Positions 15,971 to 24,986 are shown, counted from the stretch's first letter. The stretch is DNA of 43,918 bases from Candidatus Aminicenantota bacterium (GCA_016927475.1 JAFGMO010000058.1:1-43918), one strand, 5' to 3'. Notes: generated by a model from the sequence alone, not told the origin. Made by a program: numbers and translations.

Positions 15971-16867
15971 ATGTCAAAACATATGATTTTTAGAATAAGG
16001 GCGATTTTATTTTGTTTTGTGGCGGTAAGTCTCTTCAGTCATTGTGCACGCAAAATTTATGTCAGGCAGACGCCGTACTTTTCTCCGGAGAAAATGCACA
16101 CGGTGGCCATAGTCACCGATTTTGTTTCTTCGAAGGGAGGCACGGTTAATATCAATAGAAGCAGAAATTCCGGTGCCAAGTTGGCTGCAGAAATATCAAA
16201 GCAGCTAAGGGTAAAAAGATATCATCCTTCCGGACCGCAGCTCGCGTCCGTTGGTTTGTATTTTGAAAATCAAATAAGTGTTATTGACGAACGCGGGGAA
16301 AAAGCGACATACGATCCTCCGGTTTATGTGGATAAGGATATCGATCAAAACAGAGAAATAGAAGAAGCGTTGAGATTGTCGTTCATAAGGATCGATCAGA
16401 TGATGGCTGCTCATAAGGGAAAAAAAGTCGAAGAAAAATTTTTATACAATTATGAGCTGTACATTGAAGAAGAAGCTAAATTATTGGGTCAATACTTAGG
16501 CGCCGATACATTATTATTCTTATACGCCTGGGAAACAAAAAAAACGGATGCGGCCAAACTAGGATATGCACTTGGTTATGGAGCGGGAATGGCATTAACC
16601 GGGGCATTGACGGCCTCAACCTATAAAACAGACTATTATGAACCGGATATGGCTACTATTGTGGGGATATACGCCGGTGTTGGATTTCTGTGGTATTTAT
16701 TGATGAATCCGGACGGATATACGGCCTGCTGCGGTATTCTTGTTGATGCCGAATCGGGAGAAGCAACATGGTATAATTTTTCCCACTGGGCTTCAGGGGG
16801 AATGTCGGGAGATCAATTAGGGCGTATTGCCAAAGACCTGCTGAAGAGATTGCCGGACAGACGGTGA
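15971..16867 (+). CDS. Hypothetical exported lipoprotein-like protein
   Basis: A 298-residue protein I cannot place firmly. The leader ends at FSHCARK, where Cys25 would be the lipidation site, but the lipobox is poor. The mature part opens with MHTVAIVTDFVSSK (strand), has a charged helical middle (about 120-175), then ADTLLFLYAWETKK, a Gly/Ala-rich hydrophobic stretch (about 198-220), a second hydrophobic segment (about 233-248), and CCGILVDAESGEATWYN. The last motif recalls lipoproteins of the DUF799/GNA1162 type that report values per dissolution state, but this is only a resemblance. GGGGGAG precedes the ATG. The two inner hydrophobic stretches may be membrane-associated. Confidence 0.55.
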   Translation: MSKHMIFRIRAILFCFVAVSLFSHCARKIYVRQTPYFSPEKMHTVAIVTDFVSSKGGTVNINRSRNSGAKLAAEISKQLRVKRYHPSGPQLASVGLYFENQISVIDERGEKATYDPPVYVDKDIDQNREIEEALRLSFIRIDQMMAAHKGKKVEEKFLYNYELYIEEEAKLLGQYLGADTLLFLYAWETKKTDAAKLGYALGYGAGMALTGALTASTYKTDYYEPDMATIVGIYAGVGFLWYLLMNPDGYTACCGILVDAESGEATWYNFSHWASGGMSGDQLGRIAKDLLKRLPDRR

Positions 16868-16949
16868 ATTATCAAATTTAATTCATAAACCACAACTTAA
16901 TTTCAAATATCTTTTAACCATTTTTTCCTTAAGGACACACTTCTCACCT

Positions 16950-19166
16950 TTAAAACTCACTCCTGTCGACTTCGATCAGGTGCCCGATACGGGGAACCAC
17001 ACTTCCCCATGCGCTTTGAAGCTCTACGACCGACCTCCCTACAAAAGTCGATATAACCAGCCCTTCGGCTATCTTGTTTTTCGCGCCGCTCGAGACATCA
17101 TAAACAAAAATCTTCTTCCCCGGCTTCAGGCCGATCTCCGACCCCATATTGATCTCGATGTAACTTCCTTCGGCCTTGATGATCTCCCCCACTCCAAAGG
17201 GGGTTCCGGCTTCCGATACGACAATATGCTTCAGCCCTCTCCGGATGAACTTTTCGCCATCCTTTTTCTCTCCCTCAAGATCTATGTCAAAATAATAAAC
17301 CCCGGGTTTTCCTGTTTTTTCATAGCGTATCTTCATGTCATCCTGAACAGAAACGGTTTCAACATTCCCCTCAGGATCCGTTATTTTCACGGATCCTTTT
17401 GCCGTTTTGGCATCGATTTCTCCTGATATATCCGCCTTGAACTCTATCGGCTCATAGACGCTGTAAACCGGTTTTGCCTCTATCGTCGACACTTTGATGG
17501 GCGATTCCGCGCTGACTTTGACCTCAAAAGGCTCGCTCGCCCCGTCAACTTCCTCTCCGATAATCCGAGCCTGCCATTCCCCGGGAGAGGGATCATCCAC
17601 TTTTATAATCTTATAGATATCCCCTTCAAAAACTTCGATTCCCTTGGAATCATCGGTTGATGAAAAAACATCCCCATCGGGATCGACAAGCCTGAATTCC
17701 AGCCTGCTTCCAGGATATGTTCCCATAAAATTGAGCGTTTGAACCGAACCATCGATGAAAAAAGGAATGTTTATGGTTTCATCCTGCTGAATAGATCTTT
17801 TTTCATGCACCAGAAGAGCTTCCTGTTTAAAGTGGGAAAGAATGATGTCGATGATCCCTATCATGTCCTGGTATGTGTTGGCTTTTAAGTAGATTCCACC
17901 CGTCATCGAAGCGATTTCAGACAGGAGAACCGCGTTGGCATCACCCGTCAGACCGATCGTAAAAACGGGCCATCCCTTTTGAGTATATGCCCCGACGTAT
18001 TCCGAGAAATTGAATTGACTCGACGGATTGTTATGGACGCCATCGGTAAGAAGAATGGCTCCTTTTTGGCTTTTGTTCGGCTGCAAAAGGTAGTCAAAGC
18101 CCGTTTTAAGACCCGCCTCGATGTTGGTTTGGCCTGATGAATCGATTTGCTCAAGCCTCCGTTTTAATTCCTCTTCACGCGGCGATCCGGCCCCTATGAG
18201 GACTGCCAACGAGTCAAAATCGACCAAGCCCAGCTCCCAATCTATACCCGCCTGGTCAAGAACAAGTTGTCCTCCAAAAATCCTTGTATTTTGCGGGTCA
18301 TTATCCCTCATGCTGCCCGTACTGTCGATGATAAGGGCTAAAGCCGTTCCTTCTCCCGCTTTAAAAGCTTCGACAACAGGAACGGAAAAGATGACAGGAT
18401 AGCGGTGCTCCATAAGCTTCAAATCTTTGGCAGCGCTTGTCGTGATCTGAACCAAACCGGGGCCGGGAGTGGGAGATAAATATATTCCCCTGAGATCCGG
18501 CACAACCAAAAAAGGGTGTTCCCCTGCCCTATTGAATTTGATATCCAAATCGATCTCGGCCTTGGTAAAATCCGCAACATTCGGAAAATTGAGCAGAAGC
18601 CCTTTGTTTTGAATATGAACCAGCTCGTCCGGATATTTTTCTATTTTTATTTCATATTCGGGCTGCAAACCGGCCCATTTTCTAAAGGCTTCGACAGAGG
18701 CATCTTTTATCTTTTCAATCATCGCATTCAGAACGTTCGTTAGAGATCCCGAAAGGTAGGTCATGATGGTTGAAATATCTTCCCGTAGAGCCTCGACGAT
18801 GGTTCGACCGTCTACCTTGATCGTTACCTTTTCTATACTAAACGCTTCTTCGGGGTATATCAAAAAAATCTGTGAGGTTATCCCAAAAAATTCTTTGGGC
18901 ACTCCCTCAAGATCCGGTATCTCCTGAGCATTTATATCGAACCGCAGAGAAAAAGGCTCACCTAAACGAACCGTTTTTGAGCTTGCCGAGATTCGAAATT
19001 GAATGCCACCGTCAAACTCATGTTTTCCCCATATTCTGCATTTGATGTTTTCGCTAAGGACAGAAAAGCCGGAAGCCTGCTGGTCATCGGCAAATGTGCT
19101 AAACCACACAAAATGAAAGACACATAAGAATAAAATCACAAATACGGCGGGTTTATGATGGAACAT
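16950..19166 (-). CDS. Large secreted VWA protein with FlgT-C-like tail
   Basis: A 738-residue exported protein with signal peptide about 1-26. A beta-rich N-terminal part (about 30-270) precedes a VWA domain (about 273-455) with metal site DSTGS (281-285), Thr in SGQTNIEAGL and LLTDG (372-376). Ig-like and choice-of-anchor-type segments follow (about 465-660). The last 75 residues (EIIKAEGSYIEINMGSEIG, then LKPGKKIFVYD) resemble the FlgT C-terminal type of beta domain, also seen at the N-terminus of the neighbouring four-PEGA protein. VWA domains mediate metal-dependent protein contacts. It is the last gene of the FHA-to-VWA minus-strand cluster, 95 bases after the preceding stop, with a strong GGGGGA ribosome site. 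Probably a periplasmic partner of the signalling module; the ligand is unknown. Confidence 0.75.
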   Translation of the reverse strand: MFHHKPAVFVILFLCVFHFVWFSTFADDQQASGFSVLSENIKCRIWGKHEFDGGIQFRISASSKTVRLGEPFSLRFDINAQEIPDLEGVPKEFFGITSQIFLIYPEEAFSIEKVTIKVDGRTIVEALREDISTIMTYLSGSLTNVLNAMIEKIKDASVEAFRKWAGLQPEYEIKIEKYPDELVHIQNKGLLLNFPNVADFTKAEIDLDIKFNRAGEHPFLVVPDLRGIYLSPTPGPGLVQITTSAAKDLKLMEHRYPVIFSVPVVEAFKAGEGTALALIIDSTGSMRDNDPQNTRIFGGQLVLDQAGIDWELGLVDFDSLAVLIGAGSPREEELKRRLEQIDSSGQTNIEAGLKTGFDYLLQPNKSQKGAILLTDGVHNNPSSQFNFSEYVGAYTQKGWPVFTIGLTGDANAVLLSEIASMTGGIYLKANTYQDMIGIIDIILSHFKQEALLVHEKRSIQQDETINIPFFIDGSVQTLNFMGTYPGSRLEFRLVDPDGDVFSSTDDSKGIEVFEGDIYKIIKVDDPSPGEWQARIIGEEVDGASEPFEVKVSAESPIKVSTIEAKPVYSVYEPIEFKADISGEIDAKTAKGSVKITDPEGNVETVSVQDDMKIRYEKTGKPGVYYFDIDLEGEKKDGEKFIRRGLKHIVVSEAGTPFGVGEIIKAEGSYIEINMGSEIGLKPGKKIFVYDVSSGAKNKIAEGLVISTFVGRSVVELQSAWGSVVPRIGHLIEVDRSEF

Positions 19167-19261
19167 TTATTCCCCCTTTCCAAAAATTTCTATGAGCATT
19201 TGACGCTTACTCAAAAGTATTAATCATAAGGGTAAAATGGATCACCCCAAAATTAGAATCT

Positions 19262-20449
19262 TTACAGCGTTTTAAACTTTTCATGAACTTTTTCGGTTTT
19301 TCCGGCCTCGATCACCACCTCGATTGTCTTTTCATTGTTGAGACGCGTAGAAAAAAATCTCACGGTATGCTTTCCCTCGTAAAGCTCGACCTGAAGGACG
19401 GGGGGGATCTCTCCATAAGATTTTCCATCGATTTCTACTTCGGCAAAAGGATAAAAAGAGATGATCAATGTTCCCTTCTGGAACTCGGGCAATTCGATGA
19501 GTTTATACATATCATCGCTGATCTCAATCTCTTCCTCTGTCTCTTTATATCCCTCTTTTTTTAGGCTTAATTTATGCTTTCCCTTGTCCACAACTATTGT
19601 TTGGGGACTCGTTCCCATTTCCCGGCCGTCTAAAAATACCATCGCTTCCGGTGGAACTGTTTCTATGGATAATTTAAACTTTATTTTTTCCAAAGGAAAA
19701 TCGAAGGTATTGCCCGTCCGGTTCAGGGTCAAACTTTCTTCAAAAGTCCTGAAATTCTCTTTTTCAATCCTTACCAATATATTCCGGTTCGTCACATCGA
19801 AAGTCAAAGGCGTAACCCCTCTTCTAACGTCATCAACAAAAACATCCGCATCTGAAGGTGTCGTCCGAATGCTTACGGTGAAAGAGGGGGGCGGAATGAG
19901 CGTCAATGAATAATTTCTTCGTGTTTCCCTGTTGGACGAGACCGTCACCGTGTCGCTCTCATCCTGGTATCCCGACCTTGAGAGGCGTACCCTATAGGCT
20001 CCGGGTTCCAATGTTATGGAAAAAGGCGTTGTTCCCCTTCGTGCTCCATCAATATCGACCGAAGCACCCGAGGGGTCGGAACGTATGTTAAGCGTCCCCC
20101 TTTGAGGAGGCGGAACCAGAGCCTGATCGAAGTTCACTTTTTGACCGATCTCAACCGGATCTGTCGGTGATTCAGATTCAATGACAGCCTCTGATTCGTT
20201 TTCCGTGACGGAATCGACGCGAAATCTCCCCGTGTCCACCTGGATGTTTTGTCCTCCCACCTGAAGCTCCCGGTATGTTCTTCCTGAAAAATCAACTCTA
20301 ACCCCGGCGCGAACACCCGCATTGATGGTGATCCTATTTCCCGATTTCCTTACGACCTCGTAACGCTGCTGGGCTATCGAAAAAACCGCCGCCATCAAAA
20401 AGAATGTCAAACAAACAAATACATTGCGCAAAAAATTGACTTTTTTCAT
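19262..20449 (-). CDS. Exported protein with four PEGA domains
   Basis: A 395-residue protein from the ATG at 20449, one base after the kinase stop; a TTG 12 bases earlier is also in frame but overlaps the kinase. Signal peptide about 1-27. Residues 28-107 form a FlgT-C-like beta domain (RITINAGVRAGVRVDF). Four PEGA repeats follow at about 117-187, 190-256, 258-325 and 326-395, each with the typical pattern of a short dipeptide turn, VxIDG and a closing K/R-x-GY strand (SDPSGASVDIDG, TPSDADVFVDD, VPPEAMVFLDG, FAEVEIDG). PEGA modules are surface or periplasmic beta domains often paired with kinases. The tight junction with the kinase gene argues that this is a periplasmic partner of that receptor. 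Exact role unknown. Confidence 0.8.
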   Translation of the reverse strand: MKKVNFLRNVFVCLTFFLMAAVFSIAQQRYEVVRKSGNRITINAGVRAGVRVDFSGRTYRELQVGGQNIQVDTGRFRVDSVTENESEAVIESESPTDPVEIGQKVNFDQALVPPPQRGTLNIRSDPSGASVDIDGARRGTTPFSITLEPGAYRVRLSRSGYQDESDTVTVSSNRETRRNYSLTLIPPPSFTVSIRTTPSDADVFVDDVRRGVTPLTFDVTNRNILVRIEKENFRTFEESLTLNRTGNTFDFPLEKIKFKLSIETVPPEAMVFLDGREMGTSPQTIVVDKGKHKLSLKKEGYKETEEEIEISDDMYKLIELPEFQKGTLIISFYPFAEVEIDGKSYGEIPPVLQVELYEGKHTVRFFSTRLNNEKTIEVVIEAGKTEKVHEKFKTL

Positions 20450-20450
20450 G

Positions 20451-21917
20451 TTACATCCCAAATGAATCCAGGTCTTTGATCAGTTCCTCTATACTTTGAT
20501 ACCGTTTTGACCTCGTTTTCTCAAGCATTTTATACACGATTTTTTTAACTTTGTCATGGTAGTTTTCCTGAATGAGAGGAACAGTCTTGTTCTCATGCTG
20601 GTACATGACATCCAGTGGATTTTTACTGACAAAAGGTGGATGTCCCGCAAGCATCGTATAAAAAATGATACCCAAGGAATAAATGTCCGACCGGGCGTCC
20701 ACTTTAGTCCCCCGGCATTGCTCTGGCGACATGTAAGGGGGTTTTCCAGAGATGGTTCCGTCAAGGGTTCCGACCTCGATGTATTCATGTTTGGCCACAC
20801 CAAAATCGAATAATTTCAACTGAGGACGGCTGGAATGGTTCCGGGTGATGATGACATTATCAGGGGAAACATCCCTGTGATATATTTTCAGGCTGTGGGC
20901 CGCCATCAATCCGTAACTTATCTGTCTGATGACATTAACGGCAAAAGAAAGAGAAAATCTTATATTTTTATCGAGGAGAGCTAGAAGTGAGGGGCCTCTC
21001 AATATTTCCAACGCCAGAAAGGGCCGGCCGTGTGCTGAAGAATTTTCTCTGCCGTACCGGAAAACTTTGACGACAGGAGCATCCGGAAAGTGTTGGTTGA
21101 TCAAAGATAATCCTTTGCCTTCTCTTTCAAACTTATTGATCATATCCCGATCGTGGAGGTATCTGTCATCCATAATTTTAAGAGCGACTTCTGTTTTGCT
21201 CACCAAGTCCGTAGCCCTATAGACGGTCGACATCCCGCCTTTTCCGAGAATATCTATGATGACATACTGGTCGAACCGCCCTCGAATGGTTTTAAACGAA
21301 CCGATGACTTTGATAATTAAAAACACAAGGGCGAATACGCCGCCGCTAACAAGAATAACAATAAAAATGATGAGAGAAACACCTGAGCCGCCCCCTTCTC
21401 CGCCAAGATTTTGCTCGATCGTATAGGTTGTTCCGGCGTGTCTTTCTAAAATTTCAAAGTCATACTGGAATGTTTTATAACCTTCTTTGACGATTTTCAG
21501 ACGATGATTTCCTGGCGCTATATTGGCGATCAGCAGGCGGCCCTCGAATGTTGTCCTTCCCTTGAATTCACCATCGAGATATACATCGGCGCTGCCTACA
21601 TTCGAATCAACGAGAACTTTTGTTACCAAGCGTACCATGTTTATTGTTTTGGTAGATGTGACGCCGTCTACGATATCAATTCGGCTTTCGTAGGCTCGAT
21701 ATCCCTCTTTTGTGACTCTTAGAGAATAACGGCCTTCACTGATGTTCTCCCATGCGCCGCTCCCTTGACGATCCAGAGCACCGATTCTTCTATTGTTCAA
21801 ATAAACATCGGCTCCCGGTACGGCGGGAGAAGTGATGACAACCAGAGAGAATCTTTGTGCGTACAAGGATGAGAAAAACAGAAAGAACACAAAAAGAAAA
21901 ATAAATCGTTTTTTCAT
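20451..21917 (-). CDS. Receptor-type Ser/Thr protein kinase with extracytoplasmic PEGA domains
   Basis: A 488-residue protein. Signal peptide 1-20; two PEGA domains at about 25-97 and 98-168; a Gly-rich stalk; one membrane span (about 181-204); then a cytoplasmic Hanks-type kinase domain (218-485). Kinase motifs: GKGGMSTVY (225-233), VALK with Lys247, HRDVSPDN (347-354), DFG (371-373) and GKPPYMSPEQ (391-400). All catalytic residues are present, but the usual Lys of HRDLKPxN is Ser, as in many myxobacterial kinases. Most bacterial PEGA or PASTA kinases place the kinase first; here the sensor is N-terminal, giving a type I receptor layout. It overlaps the phosphatase gene by 4 bases (ATGA) and is followed after one base by the four-PEGA gene, so the three are translated together. 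Confidence 0.9.
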   Translation of the reverse strand: MKKRFIFLFVFFLFFSSLYAQRFSLVVITSPAVPGADVYLNNRRIGALDRQGSGAWENISEGRYSLRVTKEGYRAYESRIDIVDGVTSTKTINMVRLVTKVLVDSNVGSADVYLDGEFKGRTTFEGRLLIANIAPGNHRLKIVKEGYKTFQYDFEILERHAGTTYTIEQNLGGEGGGSGVSLIIFIVILVSGGVFALVFLIIKVIGSFKTIRGRFDQYVIIDILGKGGMSTVYRATDLVSKTEVALKIMDDRYLHDRDMINKFEREGKGLSLINQHFPDAPVVKVFRYGRENSSAHGRPFLALEILRGPSLLALLDKNIRFSLSFAVNVIRQISYGLMAAHSLKIYHRDVSPDNVIITRNHSSRPQLKLFDFGVAKHEYIEVGTLDGTISGKPPYMSPEQCRGTKVDARSDIYSLGIIFYTMLAGHPPFVSKNPLDVMYQHENKTVPLIQENYHDKVKKIVYKMLEKTRSKRYQSIEELIKDLDSFGM

Positions 21918-22843
21918 GACAACATTTTTTGAAGAAACAGAATCACAAGAATTAGAAGCAGTATCGAAAAGGTCAGAAAGACCAACGATTTCAGGACGAT
22001 TCCTCCAGGTTTTTTTGGCTGCTTTTTTGCCGCAAAGGCCGTCTTTTTTACCTTCGAAAAATTTTTTCTCCGCATTTTTCCTATCTCAGCGAGCGCGATG
22101 CTCATGTTGTCCGAACTTCCTTTCTGGTAAGCATATGAAACAATGTCTTCCGCTGCGCTTTTTAAACTTTTTCCGGCGACGATCCGGTCATAAACCTCCA
22201 ATTCAGACAAAACGGATGTGATCCCGTCCGTCATCAAAATGACGGCGGTGCCGGCATTGGTCCTGTAAGCTCCCTCATTCGGAAAGATATCAACCTCGAC
22301 CTCATGGTCGTTCCCCAGGTTTCGGGTAAGCGCGTGTTGGAAGGGCATTTTTTTTATTTCGAGAGGCGATATACGTCCTTCCTTTAGCGATTCAGCCACA
22401 GCCGAATGGTCCTCCGTTACCTGTTGAATATCTTCAGTTTTCAACACATAGGCTCTCGAATCTCCCACATTGGAAATTATATATTGATCATTCACTATCA
22501 CCAGGGCCGTGAGTGTTGTTCCCATATCCTGAAGCCGTTCATCGGTTTTGCTGTCTTCATATATCTCATCATTGATCTGCCTATACGTCTTCCTGATGAA
22601 AAATTTTACATCCTCAATAGAGTTGATGTTTTTAAAATATTTCTTCATTTTCATAAGAAATAGGTTGACGGCTTTTTTGCTGGCGAGATTCCCTCCTTCG
22701 TAGCCTCCCATTCCATCGGCTACAGCCATAAGGACGACATTTTTTTCCTTGATTTTAAAGACGGATTTCCCGATGAAATCCTCATTTCTTTTTCTTCTTC
22801 CTTTAGCGGTATAGAGAAAGGTTTCTGTTTTAATACGACTCAT
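21914..22843 (-). CDS. PP2C-type Ser/Thr protein phosphatase, tail-anchored
   Basis: A 309-residue metal-dependent phosphatase of the PPM/Stp group that should reverse the phosphorylation made by the neighbouring kinase. Motifs in order: RRKRNED (16-22), ADGMGGYEGG (42-51, metal ligand Asp43), MGTTLTALV, NVGDSRAYV, LTRNLG, LMTDGITSV and GSSDNMSIAL, covering all PPM blocks. After a basic stretch (KVKKTAFAAKKQPKKP) a hydrophobic tail of about 22 residues (286-307) should anchor it in the inner membrane with the enzyme in the cytoplasm. Its end overlaps the kinase start by 4 bases. Only a weak GAG ribosome site is visible, so translation may depend on coupling. Confidence 0.9.
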   Translation of the reverse strand: MSRIKTETFLYTAKGRRKRNEDFIGKSVFKIKEKNVVLMAVADGMGGYEGGNLASKKAVNLFLMKMKKYFKNINSIEDVKFFIRKTYRQINDEIYEDSKTDERLQDMGTTLTALVIVNDQYIISNVGDSRAYVLKTEDIQQVTEDHSAVAESLKEGRISPLEIKKMPFQHALTRNLGNDHEVEVDIFPNEGAYRTNAGTAVILMTDGITSVLSELEVYDRIVAGKSLKSAAEDIVSYAYQKGSSDNMSIALAEIGKMRRKNFSKVKKTAFAAKKQPKKPGGIVLKSLVFLTFSILLLILVILFLQKMLS

Positions 22844-22865
22844 TTAAATCAACTCGAAAAAAAAT

Positions 22866-23972
22866 TTAAAAGAAATAATAGATCAAACCGCCCATAATCA
22901 TGAAAAAAAGGATACCGAGAAAAACAAACGCGACCTTCCAACCCCTCGATATTCCAATCCCCATGAATATTTGGCGCCCTATCAAAAGAAAAGCGATCAA
23001 GCCGATGATTCCACCGATTGCGGCGGCGGCCAGGATACCGATTCCGTTCACTTTTCCTTCCTGCTCGCCGGATACACCCGCTAAAGCATAGGTATCCAGC
23101 GAGTATAATATCTTGTCTTTAAGTTTTTCTCCGCCGTAGTTCATTTCGATTTCCAAGGCATGGATCCCTGGCCTTTTTTTATCTTCGAATGTGTAGGAAA
23201 TAATGTACTGGTTTTCCAACTGCGCGGCTATGGAAGCATAGATATTCTGCAGATCGGATGAAGTAACCGCGAAATAGGAATTTCCATGGCTTTCCTCGGC
23301 GGCTAGCTCGATGAAATCACGATTGATATTTTCACCCAACCCAATGATGTATACGGGAATTTTTGTATCCTGAATTTTTTTTAAACACTCTGTTTGGCTT
23401 TTTTCGCTTTCCGTATCCTTTCCGTCCGTAAGAATAACCACGGCTTTGCGCGGCGCTTGAATACCGGTCAGCTTCTCAAGACTTTGAAAAAGCGCGTCAT
23501 GGAGGGCCGTGTTTTTTTGCGGCATAACAGCTTCGATTTTTTTCAGAAGAAGCTCCTTGTCTCCCGTAAAATCCGTTATCCAATAAACCTCTTCATCAAA
23601 AAGCAAAAGAGCGATTTGATCGAGCAAACCGGCTTTTTCGATAAATACACAGGCTCCTTTTTTGGCATCATCCAGCGGCCGGCCTTCCATGCTGCCGCTT
23701 TTATCCAGAGCCAGGACTACGGCTATCCATTCACGGTTGGGGAATATGGAAGAGCTTTCGAATTTCCTTATAGGAATGCCGCTGTCCGTGAGAACGAAGT
23801 TATTTTTATCGAGACCTTTTATACTTGTTCCCGCGTCATCCAGTACACTAATATAAACTTTAACGAGTGGGAAATCGGAGACATCGACCTGGTGTAAAAA
23901 AAACTTTGTTTGTGAAAAAAGCGACAACTGCAAAATAATCAGAATAACAAGGAAAGAGCAAAACCTTTTCAT
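22866..23972 (-). CDS. Membrane-anchored VWA domain protein
   Basis: A 368-residue protein with signal peptide about 1-20. A short beta domain (about 35-75, ISVLDDAGTSIKGLDKNNF) is like the N-terminal part of VWFA-related proteins. The VWA domain (about 83-270) has an intact metal site: DKSGS (90-94), Thr155 in KNTALHDAL and LTDGKD (181-186). Two hydrophobic segments close the protein (about 311-335 and 343-367), with RQ and SRGWK between them on the cytoplasmic side. The VWA domain would face the periplasm. It starts 12 bases after the FHA gene stop and ends 22 bases before the phosphatase start. No clear ribosome site. Likely scaffold or ligand-binding part of the signalling module. Confidence 0.85.
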   Translation of the reverse strand: MKRFCSFLVILIILQLSLFSQTKFFLHQVDVSDFPLVKVYISVLDDAGTSIKGLDKNNFVLTDSGIPIRKFESSSIFPNREWIAVVLALDKSGSMEGRPLDDAKKGACVFIEKAGLLDQIALLLFDEEVYWITDFTGDKELLLKKIEAVMPQKNTALHDALFQSLEKLTGIQAPRKAVVILTDGKDTESEKSQTECLKKIQDTKIPVYIIGLGENINRDFIELAAEESHGNSYFAVTSSDLQNIYASIAAQLENQYIISYTFEDKKRPGIHALEIEMNYGGEKLKDKILYSLDTYALAGVSGEQEGKVNGIGILAAAAIGGIIGLIAFLLIGRQIFMGIGISRGWKVAFVFLGILFFMIMGGLIYYFF

Positions 23973-23984
23973 GGAGAAAACTGC

Positions 23985-24932
23985 TTATTTTGTCAACTGG
24001 AACTCAAATACCATCTCGCCCATTTCGATCTTGTCTTTATCTTTTACTTCAACGGAACCGTTTTCAGGCATGTTTTTATCATTGATGCGGGTAGGATTGG
24101 TAGCGCTGTAATTTATCAGCGTGAATTTGTTGCCGGCGTATATCAATTTTGCCTGTTTGGCGGAGACGGTCATGGGTTTCAATTCTATATGGGTGTAGCT
24201 TGTTTCCTGGGCTCTTCCGAATGTGATCTCTGTATCTGGAGCGCCTTTTTCTTTATAAAAACGAATCTCTTTTATCTGTTCATCCCCTGCTTTGACAACA
24301 AACTTTCCGGGCAGCAGCTTAAGTGTTCCAGGAGGCGGAATAGCCATTTTCACCGTTGTGCCTTCCAATATTTTCTCGGGTTCGGGTAAAGGTTCTGCAC
24401 CACCTGCCGGGGCTGTTCCAACCGAAGTCGCAGGAAGATCGGTTGTCGTCAACGCTTTTCTCTGATTTAAAGCATAGATCAAGACAAAAACCAGGAGAAA
24501 AACCACTACGACGGCCAGGGCGCCGATCAAGTAAGGCCAGTTTTTCGAGAACCATTTGGAGAATCCGGTTTTTTCTTCGGCTGTTGGAGCCTCTGGTGTG
24601 AGAAGGAGCCTTACTTCCTCAGTAATGAACAAGTCTTGCGTAGCGGGATCCTGGTCCGCAATGCCGACAACCTGATATTTTTTTCCTATCTCCGGAAGGG
24701 CTTGCGATGTTCTGATCTTAATGATCCCTCCCCAGTCATCTTTGAGAAAATAAAAATCCGTCGTCTGTGATGTATCTTCAACGATTTGAGTGGCAAAACC
24801 TTCCAGAATGACTTTTTCATCCTTATAGTCAAGAAAATTATTCTTGATATCATTGACTTTGACTTTTTCTTGTGAAAAAGACATCCCGCAAAATAGAACT
24901 ATAATGCCTAACAATATGAATGTTTTTTTCAT
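23985..24932 (-). CDS. Membrane protein with periplasmic OB-fold-like and cytoplasmic FHA domains
   Basis: A 315-residue protein. Signal peptide 1-20; an OB-fold-like domain (about 25-110: KVILEGFATQIVED, FYFLKDDWGGIIKIRT, KKYQVVGIAD); one membrane span (about 133-155) followed by NQRK, consistent with the C-terminus in the cytoplasm; a Pro-rich linker; then an FHA domain (about 205-313) with FGR (Arg240) and an NYSATNPTRIND strand. FHA domains read phosphothreonine. The usual SxxH turn here reads SAKQ, so binding may be altered. First gene of the phosphosignalling cluster, with an ideal AAGGGAGG site and its own promoter. It likely couples an envelope signal to kinase output. Confidence 0.8.
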   Translation of the reverse strand: MKKTFILLGIIVLFCGMSFSQEKVKVNDIKNNFLDYKDEKVILEGFATQIVEDTSQTTDFYFLKDDWGGIIKIRTSQALPEIGKKYQVVGIADQDPATQDLFITEEVRLLLTPEAPTAEEKTGFSKWFSKNWPYLIGALAVVVVFLLVFVLIYALNQRKALTTTDLPATSVGTAPAGGAEPLPEPEKILEGTTVKMAIPPPGTLKLLPGKFVVKAGDEQIKEIRFYKEKGAPDTEITFGRAQETSYTHIELKPMTVSAKQAKLIYAGNKFTLINYSATNPTRINDKNMPENGSVEVKDKDKIEMGEMVFEFQLTK

Positions 24933-24958
24933 TTGGACCTCCCTTAATAGATGGTTTC

Positions 24959-24986
24959 ATTTTATTTAAAAGCCGAAAAATGTCAA
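24959..24986 (-). promoter_or_regulatory. Candidate promoter of the FHA-VWA-PP2C-kinase operon
   Basis: On the minus strand TTGACA (24981-24986), a 16-base spacer and TAAAAT (24959-24964), about 27 bases upstream of the FHA start. A second TTGACA lies 12 bases further up. It differs from the shared promoter of the five FGE-like genes, so the signalling genes are probably controlled separately, although readthrough from 25071 is possible because no terminator is visible. Confidence 0.55.

Noticed and set aside
16950..24932. Type VI secretion regulatory locus
   Set aside because: Kinase, phosphatase and FHA fit, but there is no Tss, Hcp, VgrG or TagF-like gene, and the accessory domains are exported.
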